A stretch of 64,000 nt of DNA from CAYLQA01 sp964385695. Lineage in GTDB: Bacteria > Desulfobacterota > Desulfobulbia > Desulfobulbales > Desulfurivibrionaceae. The notes beneath the pieces are model-generated. The model was not told where the DNA came from. It saw only the letters and a program-made list of their open reading frames with translations, and did no database searches. Positions 63,936-64,000 of this stretch are shown here, piece after piece. Position 1 is the stretch's first letter. Every line of letters begins with the position of its first letter. Both the position numbers and the translations under genes were made by a program. The stretch lies in contig CAYLQA010000004.1 in the NCBI GenBank assembly GCA_964385695.1, positions 62,001 to 126,000 on the forward strand. Direction: 5' to 3'.

Positions 63936-64000
63936 ATGTTTAAGAAAGTATCGTTTTTATTCGCAAGTTTTTTCTATCTTGGCTTGCCCCAACTTGTCAT
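63936..64000 (+). CDS. Secreted protein, 5' part only (runs off window)
   Basis: AGGGAGG precedes ATG 63936. The first 21 residues (MFKKVSFLFASFFYLGLPQL) look like a signal peptide. The rest lies beyond the window, so the function cannot be read. Confidence 0.6.
   Translation, partial: MFKKVSFLFASFFYLGLPQLV

Noticed and set aside
1..64000. CRISPR array, tRNA or rRNA genes, prophage or plasmid origin
   Set aside because: No regularly spaced repeats, no rRNA/tRNA-like conserved segments and no phage or replication genes were seen; tRNA detection by eye is limited.

Overview
The window looks like a chromosome segment of a strictly anaerobic, diazotrophic Desulfobacterota bacterium, most like the Desulfobulbales. 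This is inferred from gene content and not from a marker gene. The clues are a nif operon with nifI1/nifI2 between nifH and nifD, an Rnf complex with its own ApbE, a three-piece ferredoxin-type glutamate synthase, multihaem cytochromes, and in-frame UGA codons that look like selenocysteine codons. No tRNA, rRNA or CRISPR array was seen.

Layout. 1-13 kb: edge membrane protein, TetR regulator, monohaem cytochrome, a tandem substrate-binding protein with a hybrid histidine kinase, YceI, a radical SAM/SPASM enzyme with a tiny precursor-like peptide gene, an Old Yellow Enzyme, and an APC/cation-chloride-type transporter. 13-17.2 kb: insertion-sequence island (IS1595 and IS3 remnants, one intact IS481-like element with target duplication) holding an AT-rich orphan gene and a flavoprotein. 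17.2-20 kb: small genes including an O6-alkylguanine-DNA methyltransferase-like protein and an ArsM-like methyltransferase, both read through UGA. 20-22.5 kb: B12/radical SAM gene overlapping a type III polyketide synthase gene. 22.6-26 kb: lipoprotein and RND transporter. 26-39 kb: nitrogen fixation and control (2Fe-2S ferredoxin, cysteine-less NifB-like protein, nifK, nifD, nifI2, nifI1, nifH, divergent nifA, GATase, amtB, glnK). 39-44.4 kb: flavoprotein reductase, Aat, CopA-CopB-like fusion. 44.4-51.7 kb: rnfCDGEAB-apbE on the minus strand. 52-57.2 kb: glutamate synthase operon. 57.6-64 kb: RRM protein, a decayed multihaem cytochrome beside an ISL3 element, an OTR-like decahaem cytochrome, and structured intergenic DNA.

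How the parts fit. NifA can act at the sigma-54 promoter of nifH; NifI1/NifI2 and GlnK sense nitrogen state; AmtB imports ammonium; ferredoxin-linked glutamate synthase assimilates it; Rnf couples ferredoxin, NADH and an ion gradient and could supply low-potential ferredoxin to nitrogenase; ApbE flavinylates RnfG and RnfD.

The most notable find is at 9.2-9.4 kb. A 34-codon ORF with a good ribosome site ends in Cys-His-Lys-UGA. Read through, it continues Lys-Gly-UGA-Lys-Ser-Asp-TAA, giving a C-x-x-U-x-x-U tail. A GGUC-loop hairpin follows the second UGA, with 18 nt between the UGA and the loop. A strong terminator then separates this peptide from a radical SAM/SPASM gene. Two more genes nearby (17.2 and 18.6 kb) have UGA exactly where the family has cysteine, with a GGU-loop hairpin 21 and 18 nt downstream. 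Together these suggest selenoproteins and a possible selenocysteine-bearing ribosomal peptide (RiPP).
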